A DNA stretch of 13,693 bases from Pseudomonadota bacterium (lineage in GTDB: Bacteria > Pseudomonadota > Gammaproteobacteria > Burkholderiales > Burkholderiaceae_D), in NCBI GenBank assembly GCA_023392035.1, contig JAEVZY010000185.1, forward strand, positions 1 through 13,693, in the 5' to 3' direction. A program made the translations under genes and the position numbers. Position 1 is the first letter of the stretch. Every line of letters begins with the position of its first letter. Shown here in pieces: positions 1-6,155 of this stretch. The notes below the pieces were generated by a model. The model saw only the letters and a program-made list of their open reading frames with translations. It ran no database searches and was not told the origin of the DNA.

Positions 1-983
1 TCGATGTGCCGCTGGTGGGCGACTTCCACTACAACGGCCACACGCTGCTGAAAGATTTCCCGGCCTGCGCCCAGGCGCTGTCCAAGTACCGCATCAATCC
101 CGGCAATGTCGGCAAGGGCGCCAAGCGCGATACCCAGTTTGCGCAAATGATCGAAGCCGCCTGCCGTTACGACAAGCCGGTGCGCATCGGCGTGAACTGG
201 GGCAGCCTGGACCAGGAACTGCTGGCGCGCATCATGGATGAAAATTCCGCCCGCGCCACGCCCTGGCCGGCGCAAGCGGTGATGTACGAGGCGCTGGTCA
301 CCTCCGCCATCGAAAACGCCCAGCGCGCCGAAGAACTGGGCATGGGGCGCGACCGCATCATCCTCTCCTGCAAGGTGTCCGGCGTGCAGGACCTGATCGC
401 GGTGTATCGCGAACTGGCGCGGCGCTGCGACTATCCTCTGCACCTGGGCCTGACCGAGGCCGGCATGGGCAGCAAGGGTATCGTCGCTTCCACCGCCGCC
501 ATGGGTGTGCTGCTGCAGGAAGGCATAGGCGACACCATCCGCGTCTCGCTCACGCCCGAACCCGGCGGCGACCGTACCCGTGAAGTGGTGGTGGCCCAGG
601 AGATTTTGCAGACCATGGGCCTGCGCAAGTTTTCGCCGATGGTGATTGCCTGCCCCGGCTGCGGACGCACCACCTCCACCGTGTTCCAGGAACTGGCGGA
701 CCGTATCCAGTCTTATCTGCGCGCGCAAATGCCGGTGTGGAAGGGCGTCTATCCGGGCGTGGAAGAAATGAACGTGGCCGTGATGGGCTGCATCGTCAAC
801 GGTCCGGGCGAGTCCAAGCACGCCAATATCGGCATCAGTCTGCCCGGCACCGGCGAATCGCCGGCGGCGCCGGTTTTCGTCGATGGCAAGAAGACGGTCA
901 CTCTGCGTGGCGAGCGCATCGCCGAAGAGTTCCAGGACATCGTGCTCAATTACGTCAAAACACGCTACGGCCAGAAGGCCTAG
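1..983 (+). CDS. ispG: 4-hydroxy-3-methylbut-2-enyl diphosphate synthase (IspG/GcpE), 5' end missing
   Basis: Partial gene: the reading frame is open from the left edge (first whole codon at base 3) and ends at TAG 981-983, giving 326 visible residues; full-length family members of this lineage are about 420-430. IspG converts methylerythritol cyclodiphosphate to HMBPP in the non-mevalonate isoprenoid pathway, using a 4Fe-4S cluster. The three cluster cysteines are visible: a CPGC pair (codons at 651 and 660) and the Cys of GCIVNGPGE (codon at 789), the latter followed by the conserved Glu. The second and third Cys are 43 residues apart, more than I recall for the E. coli enzyme (about 32), which fits the longer betaproteobacterial form. 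Other conserved stretches are DFHYNGH, NPGN and NWGSLDQ. hisS follows after 13 bases, so the two are probably co-transcribed. Confidence 0.96.
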   Translation, partial: DVPLVGDFHYNGHTLLKDFPACAQALSKYRINPGNVGKGAKRDTQFAQMIEAACRYDKPVRIGVNWGSLDQELLARIMDENSARATPWPAQAVMYEALVTSAIENAQRAEELGMGRDRIILSCKVSGVQDLIAVYRELARRCDYPLHLGLTEAGMGSKGIVASTAAMGVLLQEGIGDTIRVSLTPEPGGDRTREVVVAQEILQTMGLRKFSPMVIACPGCGRTTSTVFQELADRIQSYLRAQMPVWKGVYPGVEEMNVAVMGCIVNGPGESKHANIGISLPGTGESPAAPVFVDGKKTVTLRGERIAEEFQDIVLNYVKTRYGQKA

Positions 984-996
984 CCGGTTGCAACCC

Positions 997-2373
997 ATGT
1001 CAGAGAACAAGAAACCCGAGAAAATCGTCGGCATCCGCGGGATGAACGACATCCTGCCGGCCGATGCGCCGCTGTGGGAGCTGTTTGAAAACACTGTCGA
1101 AACGGTGCTCAAGAGCTACGGCTTCCAGCAGATCCGCACGCCCATCGTGGAGCCGACGCCCTTGTTCGCGCGCGGCCTGGGCGCGGTCACCGACATCGTC
1201 GAAAAGGAGATGTACTCCTTCGTCGATTCCATGAACGGCGACATGCTCACCCTGCGCCCGGAATCGACCGCCGGCGTGGTGCGCGCGGTGCTGGAACACA
1301 ATCTCACCTACGATGGTCCCAAGCGGCTGTGGTACGCCGGTCCGATGTTCCGCCATGAGCGTCCGCAGCGCGGCCGCTATCGGCAGTTCCACCAGATCGG
1401 CGCCGAAGCGATCGGCTTTTCCGGTCCGGATATCGATGCCGAACTGATCCTGCTGTGCCAGCGCCTGTGGGACGACCTCGGCCTGTCGGACATTCACCTG
1501 GAACTGAACTCCATCGGCGACGCCGAAGAGCGTTTGCGCCATCGCGCCGACCTGATCGCTTATTTTGAAAAGCACAGCGAACTGCTGGATGCCGACGCCA
1601 AGCGCCGCCTGCACAGCAATCCGCTGCGCATCCTGGACACCAAGAATCCCGCCATGCAGGACCTGGTGAACCAGGCGCCGCGCCTGATGGATTACCTGGG
1701 CGCCGAATCGCTGGCGCACTTTGAAGGCGTGCAGAAGATCCTGCGCTTCAACAACATTCCGTTCACCGTCAATCCGCGCCTGGTGCGCGGCATGGACTAT
1801 TACAACCGCACCGTCTTCGAATGGGTCACCGACCAGCTCGGCGCCCAGGGCACGATCTGCGGCGGCGGGCGCTACGACCCGCTGGTGGAAATGTTCGGCG
1901 GCAAGCCGACGCCCTCGGCCGGCTTTGCAATCGGCGTTGAGCGCGTGCTGGAATTGATGAAAGCCGCCGGCGAGCAGGGCGCGCCCAACCAGTGCGATGT
2001 CTACCTGGTGCACCAGGGCGAAGAAGCGCAAATGCAAAGCTTTGTGCTGGGAGAGCGTTTGCGCGATGCCGGCCTGGATGTTGTGCTACATTGCGCATCG
2101 GCTGGCGGGGCCGCCAGTTTCAAGTCGCAGATGAAGCGGGCCGACGCCAGTGGCGCCGCCTTCGCCATCATCATCGGTGAAGACGAAGTCAAGGCCGGCA
2201 CCGCCACCGTCAAGAGCCTGCGCGAGGCGCAGGGCGCGGGCCAGCAAGCCTCGGTCGCGCTCGCTTCCGTGGCCGACTACCTGGTCGACCAGATCGTGGG
2301 CGGACATGATCACGAACACGAGCACCAACACGGCGATGGCCATGCGCATGGCCACGTGCACTACAAACCCTGA
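997..2373 (+). CDS. hisS: Histidyl-tRNA synthetase with histidine-rich C-terminal tail
   Basis: 458 residues. This class II synthetase charges tRNA-His with histidine in the cytoplasm. Seen in order: N-terminal GIRGMNDILP (residues 12-21); motif 2 region beginning RHERPQRGRYRQFHQ (119-133); histidine-binding RGMDYYNRTVFEW (264-276); GGGRYDP (289-295); motif 3 GFAIGVERV (309-317); and an anticodon-binding domain at about 334-433. ATG 997 was chosen because the family's N-terminus begins just after it; the frame stays open upstream to 883 but would overlap ispG with unrelated sequence. No strong Shine-Dalgarno is present, so coupling to ispG is likely. Oddity: after the usual end the protein carries a tail (435-458) with nine histidines, alternating with Asp, Glu, Gln, Ala, Gly and Val. 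Function of the tail is unknown to me. Confidence 0.97.
   Translation: MSENKKPEKIVGIRGMNDILPADAPLWELFENTVETVLKSYGFQQIRTPIVEPTPLFARGLGAVTDIVEKEMYSFVDSMNGDMLTLRPESTAGVVRAVLEHNLTYDGPKRLWYAGPMFRHERPQRGRYRQFHQIGAEAIGFSGPDIDAELILLCQRLWDDLGLSDIHLELNSIGDAEERLRHRADLIAYFEKHSELLDADAKRRLHSNPLRILDTKNPAMQDLVNQAPRLMDYLGAESLAHFEGVQKILRFNNIPFTVNPRLVRGMDYYNRTVFEWVTDQLGAQGTICGGGRYDPLVEMFGGKPTPSAGFAIGVERVLELMKAAGEQGAPNQCDVYLVHQGEEAQMQSFVLGERLRDAGLDVVLHCASAGGAASFKSQMKRADASGAAFAIIIGEDEVKAGTATVKSLREAQGAGQQASVALASVADYLVDQIVGGHDHEHEHQHGDGHAHGHVHYKP
2337..2354. repeat. 18-bp perfect palindrome inside the hisS tail
   Basis: TGGCCATGCGCATGGCCA reads the same on both strands. It lies in the codons for the His-rich tail, 16 bases before the hisS stop and 27 before the yfgM start. 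As RNA it can form a seven-pair stem with a GCGC loop. CAT/CAC-rich coding makes such symmetry somewhat easier to get by chance. Confidence 0.6.
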
Positions 2374-2381
2374 GGTTGACG

Positions 2382-3029
2382 ATGGCATTTGATCACGAAG
2401 AACAGGAACAACTGGCCTCCCTCAAATCCTGGTGGAAGCAATACGGCAACCTGCTGACCTGGGCGCTGGTGGTGGTGCTGCTGGCCTACTCCGGCTGGAC
2501 CGGCTGGAATCTGTACCAGCGCAACCAGGCCGCGCAGGCCGCGGTGCTGTACAACGAGGCGCAAACCGCCGGCCAGATGCGCGACAACGCCAAGCTGCAG
2601 CGCGTCACCACCGACATGCAGGACAAATTCGGCCGCACCGCCTACGCGCAAATGGCCTCGCTGCTGGCGGCCCGCAGTGCCTGGGACGCCAATGATCCGG
2701 CCACTGCCAAGAAGCAGCTGCAATGGGTGGTCGATCACGGCCAGGACGAAGAATTCAAGGTGCTGGCGCGCATCCGCCTGGCTGGCGTTCTGGCCGATGA
2801 AAAGAAATTCGACGAAGCCATGAAGCTTCTGGCCAGCGATGTGCCGGCGCAATTCGCCAGCGCCATCGCCGATCGCCGCGGCGATGTGCTGGTGGCGCAG
2901 CAGAAGAAGGATGAAGCCCGTGCCGCGTACAAGCTGGCCCTGGAAAAGTCCGATCCTAAGAACCCGGCCAAGCAGCTCATCCAGCTCAAGCTGGATGCCT
3001 TGGGCGGAACAGAAAACAGCGCGGGCTGA
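2382..3029 (+). CDS. yfgM: YfgM-like membrane-anchored TPR protein (ancillary SecYEG translocon factor)
   Basis: 215 residues. The N-terminus is cytoplasmic and charged with a WWKQYG motif (17-22), followed by one transmembrane helix at about 23-44 and a soluble alpha-helical, alanine-rich C-terminal domain of the TPR_21 (formerly DUF2133) type, expected in the periplasm. In E. coli, YfgM binds the SecYEG translocon together with PpiD and is linked to periplasmic chaperones; that role is inferred here from architecture and position. Start ATG 2382 is preceded by GAGG (2372-2375) at 6 bases, and this Shine-Dalgarno overlaps the hisS stop codon, so translation of the two is probably coupled. 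A TTG at 2376 in the same frame is too close to the Shine-Dalgarno to be preferred. The hisS-yfgM-bamB-der order is the conserved proteobacterial arrangement and is the main support for the name. Confidence 0.88.
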   Translation: MAFDHEEQEQLASLKSWWKQYGNLLTWALVVVLLAYSGWTGWNLYQRNQAAQAAVLYNEAQTAGQMRDNAKLQRVTTDMQDKFGRTAYAQMASLLAARSAWDANDPATAKKQLQWVVDHGQDEEFKVLARIRLAGVLADEKKFDEAMKLLASDVPAQFASAIADRRGDVLVAQQKKDEARAAYKLALEKSDPKNPAKQLIQLKLDALGGTENSAG

Positions 3030-3064
3030 TCGCAGTCCGACCATAACAAGAAGAAGGGGAAGCG

Positions 3065-4249
3065 ATGCAGGGCAAGGCCTATGGTTCCAGGCGGCTGGGC
3101 AAGGGATGGGGTGTGGCGGCAGTCGCAACGCTGGTGCTGACGCTGACGGGATGCTCCTCACTCAATCCATTTGCCAGCAAGGCGCCGCCGCGCAATCCGC
3201 CGGCGCCGCTGACCCAGTTCAAGCAGACCCTGCCGGTGCGCACCTTGTGGAGCGCCAACCTGGGTTCGGTGCGCGATTCGGCCTTGCAGCCGGTGGTGGT
3301 GGGCAAGACGGTTTACGCAGCCAGCGCCGATGGCAAGCTGGCACGCTTTGATCTCGCTTCCGGCAACCAGGTCTGGCAGGTGGAAACCAAGGCCCGCCTG
3401 ACCGCGGGCGTGGGGAGCGATGGCGTCACGGTCGCCGTCGGCGGACGCGACGGCAGCCTCCTGGCCTATGACGATAGCGGCAAGCTGCGCTGGAAAGTGC
3501 AATTGCCCAGCGAGATTTTGTCGGCGCCGGCAGTCGGCGAGGGCCTGGTGATCGTGCGCAGCCTGGACAATCGCATCTCCGCCTATGAAGTCGGCAACGG
3601 CAACCGCCGCTGGACCCTGCAACGCACGGCGCCGCCGCTGACCCTGCGCACGGCGCCGGGCATGGTGATCGGTACTGATGCGGTGTATGTCGGTTTGCCG
3701 GGCGGCCGCCTGCTGGCCATGGCTTTGACCAATGGCGGTCCGCGCTGGGAAGCCGCGGTCGGTGAGCCGCGCGGCGCCACCGAACTGGAACGGATTGCCG
3801 ATGTGTCCGGCACGCCGATGCTGCTGGGCCGCGAAATCTGCGCCGTCGCCTATCAGGGCCGGGTCGCCTGCTTCGATGCGGTGGCGGGCCAGGTGCGCTG
3901 GGTGCGTCCGTTCTCGTCCGCAGTGGGGCTGGGCATGGACGAGCGCTTCGTGTTCGGCGTGAGCGACAAGAGCGTGGTGAATGCCTGGACCCGCGACAGC
4001 GGCAACAGCGTGTGGCGCAACAACAAGCTCGAGAATCGCGACTTGTCGACCCCGGTGTCGGTCGGCCGCGCGGTGGCGGTCGGCGACCGCGAAGGCTATG
4101 TGCATTTCCTGTCGCGTGAAGATGGCAGCCTGATGGCGCGCCAGGCCACTGACGGTTCGCCCATTGCCGCCATGACGCTGGCGGGCGACAACCTGCTGGT
4201 GCAAACCCAGGGCGGACGCCTGCTGTTGTTGGGAACGCAGAATCCTTGA
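3065..4249 (+). CDS. bamB: Outer-membrane assembly lipoprotein BamB
   Basis: 394 residues. BamB is a lipoprotein subunit of the BAM complex, which folds beta-barrel proteins into the outer membrane. The N-terminus is a lipoprotein signal: basic residues, a hydrophobic core (16-28) and a lipobox LTGC with the lipidated Cys at 30. Ser at +2 and +3 (no Asp) fits sorting to the outer membrane. The rest reads as an eight-bladed PQQ-type beta-propeller, with repeated units of the form 'VYAASADGKLARFDLASGN' followed by a Trp (for example VWQV, LRWKV, RRWTL, VRWV, SVWRN), about every 40 residues. Start ATG 3065 has AGGGG (3055-3059) 5 bases upstream. It lies 35 bases after yfgM and is probably in the same transcript. 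Length is typical of the family. Confidence 0.95.
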   Translation: MQGKAYGSRRLGKGWGVAAVATLVLTLTGCSSLNPFASKAPPRNPPAPLTQFKQTLPVRTLWSANLGSVRDSALQPVVVGKTVYAASADGKLARFDLASGNQVWQVETKARLTAGVGSDGVTVAVGGRDGSLLAYDDSGKLRWKVQLPSEILSAPAVGEGLVIVRSLDNRISAYEVGNGNRRWTLQRTAPPLTLRTAPGMVIGTDAVYVGLPGGRLLAMALTNGGPRWEAAVGEPRGATELERIADVSGTPMLLGREICAVAYQGRVACFDAVAGQVRWVRPFSSAVGLGMDERFVFGVSDKSVVNAWTRDSGNSVWRNNKLENRDLSTPVSVGRAVAVGDREGYVHFLSREDGSLMARQATDGSPIAAMTLAGDNLLVQTQGGRLLLLGTQNP

Positions 4250-4253
4250 GGCG

Positions 4254-4309
4254 GTCTGCTTCCTGTGGCGGCTGTAGAGCCGCACGGGAAGCCTGAACCT
4301 GCAGCAGAC
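4254..4309 (+). other. Folded element / hairpin downstream of bamB
   Basis: Bases 4259-4273 and 4278-4291 form a long hairpin: a 14-bp stem with one G-U type pair, one bulged G and a GTAG loop. Around it GTCTG (4254-4258) can pair with CAGAC (4305-4309), closing a larger structure. It is not followed by a U-rich run, so it is not a canonical intrinsic terminator. It may stabilise the bamB mRNA 3' end, be a Rho-linked structure, or be a dispersed intergenic repeat of the REP kind. Which of these is right cannot be told from one copy. Confidence 0.45.
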
Positions 4310-4362
4310 GTTTGAGCGCGGCTCCTGCCGCCCAAGCGCCGATTTTTTCGTATCAGAATCTC

Positions 4363-4393
4363 AGGGTGGCTTGGCTGACGCCAAGCCGCCTTT
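4363..4393 (+). terminator. Possible weak terminator hairpin before der
   Basis: GGTGGCTTGG (4365-4374) pairs with CCAAGCCGCC (4381-4390) around a six-base loop, one pair being G-U; two further pairs extend it to 4363 and 4392. Only three T follow directly, then ACACTTTTT. It could be a weak terminator for the bamB transcript. It also overlaps a possible der promoter, so the two readings compete. Confidence 0.35.
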
Positions 4394-4398
4394 ACACT
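4371..4398 (+). promoter_or_regulatory. Candidate sigma-70 promoter for der
   Basis: TTGGCT (4371-4376) and TACACT (4393-4398) are separated by 16 bases and each matches four of six consensus positions. Transcription would start near 4405, about four bases before the der ATG, giving a near-leaderless mRNA. That would agree with the absence of any Shine-Dalgarno before der. The match is modest and could be chance. Confidence 0.3.
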
Positions 4399-4408
4399 TT
4401 TTCAGTTT

Positions 4409-5752
4409 ATGAAGCCGGTCATCGCATTAGTAGGTCGACCCAATGTCGGCAAATCCACGCTGTTCACCCGGCTGACGCGCTCGCGCGACGCCCTGGTTGC
4501 GGACTTGCCCGGTCTGACGCGCGACCGCCACTATGGCGAGGGCAGGGTGGGCGAGCGGCCCTTCCTGGTGATCGATACCGGCGGTTTCGAGCCGGTGGCC
4601 AAGGAAGGCATCCTGCATGAAATGGCCAAGCAGACCAAGCAGGCCGTGGCCGAAGCCGATGTGGTGCTGTTCATCGTCGACGGCCGCCAGGGGCTGACCC
4701 CGCATGACAAGACCATCACCGATTTCCTGCGCAAATCGGGCCGCCAGGTCATGCTGGTGGTGAACAAGTCCGAGGGCATGAAATACACCTCCGTGGCGGC
4801 CGATTTCTATGAGCTGGGACTGGGCGACCCCTATGTCATTTCCGCCGCCCATGGCGACGGCGTGGCCGAACTGGTCGACGTGGCGCTGGACGAAGCCCTG
4901 CAGTCGCACGCCGGACTGGAGGAAGCCGAAACGGCTCCCGCCCATGGCGTACGCATTGCCATCGTCGGCCGCCCCAATGTGGGCAAGTCGACCTTGGTCA
5001 ATGCCCTCCTGGGCGAGGAAAGGGTGATTGCCTTCGACATGCCGGGCACCACCCGCGATTCGATTGAAATTCCCTTCGAGCGCGAAGGACGGCATTACTC
5101 GCTGATCGATACTGCCGGCATTCGCCGTCGCGGCAAGGTGTTCGAAGCGATCGAAAAATTCTCGGTGGTCAAAACCCTGCAGTCGGTTTCCGAAGCCAAT
5201 GTGGTGATCCTCCTGCTGGATGCGCAGCAGGACATTTCCGAGCAGGACGCGCACATTGCCGGCTTCATCCTGGAAAGCGGACGCGCGCTGGTGGTGGGCG
5301 TGAACAAGTGGGATGGACTCACGCACGATCGGCGCGAAGAGATCAAGCGCGAAATCGAGCGCAAGCTTTCCTTCCTGTTCTTTGCCAAATTCCACTTCAT
5401 CTCGGCCAGGAACGGCAGCGGCATCGCGCCCATGCTGAAGTCGGTCGACAGCGCCTACAAGGCGGCGATGACCAAGATTCCTACGCCGAAATTGACGCGC
5501 GCTCTGATCGAAGCGGTGGAACACCAGCAGCCGCGACGCAAGGGGTCGATTCGTCCCAAGATGCGCTACGCCCACCAGGGCGGCCAGAATCCGCCGATCA
5601 TTGTTATCCATGGCAATGCACTGGAAGCGATCGACGCCAATTACAAGCGTTACCTGGAAAAGCACTTCCGCGATACCTTCCAGATGACCGGCACGCCGCT
5701 GCGCATTGAATTCAAATCAGGAAAGAATCCTTTCGTCAAAGACGAACAATAG
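4409..5752 (+). CDS. der: Ribosome-assembly GTPase Der (EngA), two tandem GTPase domains
   Basis: 447 residues, normal length for Der, an essential GTPase for maturation of the 50S subunit. It has the diagnostic tandem G domains. First domain: P-loop GRPNVGKS (9-16), G3 DTGG (56-59), G4 at 119-122 reading NKSE. Second domain: P-loop GRPNVGKS (187-194), G3 DTAG (234-237), G4 NKWD (299-302). A KH-like C-terminal domain follows (about 358-440, with the conserved NPPIIVIHGN). In the first G4 the usual Asp is replaced by Glu; I recall similar variants in related betaproteobacteria, so this is likely a lineage trait. ATG 4409 fits the family N-terminus, but no Shine-Dalgarno precedes it (the upstream bases are TTTTTCAGTTT). 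The position after bamB is conserved across proteobacteria. Confidence 0.97.
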   Translation: MKPVIALVGRPNVGKSTLFTRLTRSRDALVADLPGLTRDRHYGEGRVGERPFLVIDTGGFEPVAKEGILHEMAKQTKQAVAEADVVLFIVDGRQGLTPHDKTITDFLRKSGRQVMLVVNKSEGMKYTSVAADFYELGLGDPYVISAAHGDGVAELVDVALDEALQSHAGLEEAETAPAHGVRIAIVGRPNVGKSTLVNALLGEERVIAFDMPGTTRDSIEIPFEREGRHYSLIDTAGIRRRGKVFEAIEKFSVVKTLQSVSEANVVILLLDAQQDISEQDAHIAGFILESGRALVVGVNKWDGLTHDRREEIKREIERKLSFLFFAKFHFISARNGSGIAPMLKSVDSAYKAAMTKIPTPKLTRALIEAVEHQQPRRKGSIRPKMRYAHQGGQNPPIIVIHGNALEAIDANYKRYLEKHFRDTFQMTGTPLRIEFKSGKNPFVKDEQ

Positions 5753-5903
5753 AGGTCTTGCGTTTTATTGGCCGCTTTCTTTGGCGTTAACAGGAAAAAT
5801 CGTTTACATTCATTTGGCACCGCGCCCGTTCATCACAAGAACGATCTTGAAATTCGGGCGTTCGTCTTCACCTCCTTGATCACAACTACAAAGTGGAGCT
5901 CAT
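5753..5903 (+). promoter_or_regulatory. hfq upstream region: candidate promoter and leader stem-loop
   Basis: This 151-base gap has no ORF of note. A candidate sigma-70 promoter is TTGGCG (5781-5786), 18 bases, TACATT (5805-5810), each hexamer matching four of six; transcription would start near 5817 and leave a leader of roughly 87 bases. Within that leader CGCCCG (5823-5828) pairs with CGGGCG (5855-5860), and inside it CAAGA (5836-5840) pairs with TCTTG (5845-5849) around ACGA. The hfq Shine-Dalgarno GGAG is at 5895-5898. In E. coli, Hfq binds its own leader and represses its translation; whether this leader acts likewise is inference. I see no terminator behind der. Confidence 0.45.
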
Positions 5904-6140
5904 ATGAGCAATAAAGGGCAATTGTTACAAGACCCGTTCCTGAACGCCTTGCGCAAGGAGCATGTACCGGTCTCTATCTATCTGGTCAACGGCATCAAGC
6001 TGCAAGGGCATATCGAAAGCTTCGACCAGTACGTCGTCTTGCTGCGCAACACTGTGACGCAGATGGTCTACAAGCACGCCATCTCGACCGTGGTGCCGGC
6101 ACGCGCCGTGAATCTCAACCTCGATTCGGACGCTGAATAA
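5904..6140 (+). CDS. hfq: RNA chaperone Hfq
   Basis: 78 residues, the usual betaproteobacterial length. Hfq forms a hexameric ring that binds small RNAs and mRNAs and governs post-transcriptional regulation. Visible features are the N-terminal GQLLQDPFLNALRKE stretch with the proximal-face QDPFLN, the Sm1 motif (VPVSIYLVNGIKLQG through the ESFDQYVVLLRN region) and the Sm2 motif YKHAIS (residues 55-60) with its conserved Lys-His. The C-terminal tail is short and acidic (LDSDAE). ATG 5904 has GGAG at 5895-5898, five bases away, a clear start. hflX follows after at most 33 bases with no terminator between, matching the conserved hfq-hflX pair, so hfq is probably transcribed both alone and with the downstream genes. 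Confidence 0.98.
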   Translation: MSNKGQLLQDPFLNALRKEHVPVSIYLVNGIKLQGHIESFDQYVVLLRNTVTQMVYKHAISTVVPARAVNLNLDSDAE

Positions 6141-6155
6141 ACCGTCCCCGGAAAT

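Larger units (their letters stand above)
4250..4408 (+). other. bamB-der intergenic region with two hairpins
   Basis: This 159-base stretch holds no ORF I would call a gene. It contains a folded element close behind bamB (4254-4309) and a second hairpin just before der (4363-4392), each listed separately. The space between them (about 4310-4362) includes a T-run at 4343-4348 but no clear regulatory motif. No tRNA or known small RNA is recognisable. Confidence 0.7.

Noticed and set aside
986..995. Ten-base palindrome GGTTGCAACC between ispG and hisS
   Set aside because: Too short to fold stably and of a length expected by chance; no second site was seen.
883..996. In-frame upstream extension of hisS
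   Set aside because: It overlaps the ispG coding end, gives an Arg/Ser-rich sequence unlike any HisRS, and the family N-terminus begins right at ATG 997.
1000..2037. 345-codon open frame on the - strand opposite hisS
   Set aside because: Antisense shadow of a GC-rich gene; the translation is His/Gln/Ala-rich with no recognisable domain.
5815..5830. TGGCAC resembling the -24 half of a sigma-54 promoter before hfq
   Set aside because: The required TTGC-like -12 element is absent at the right distance (bases there read CCGT).
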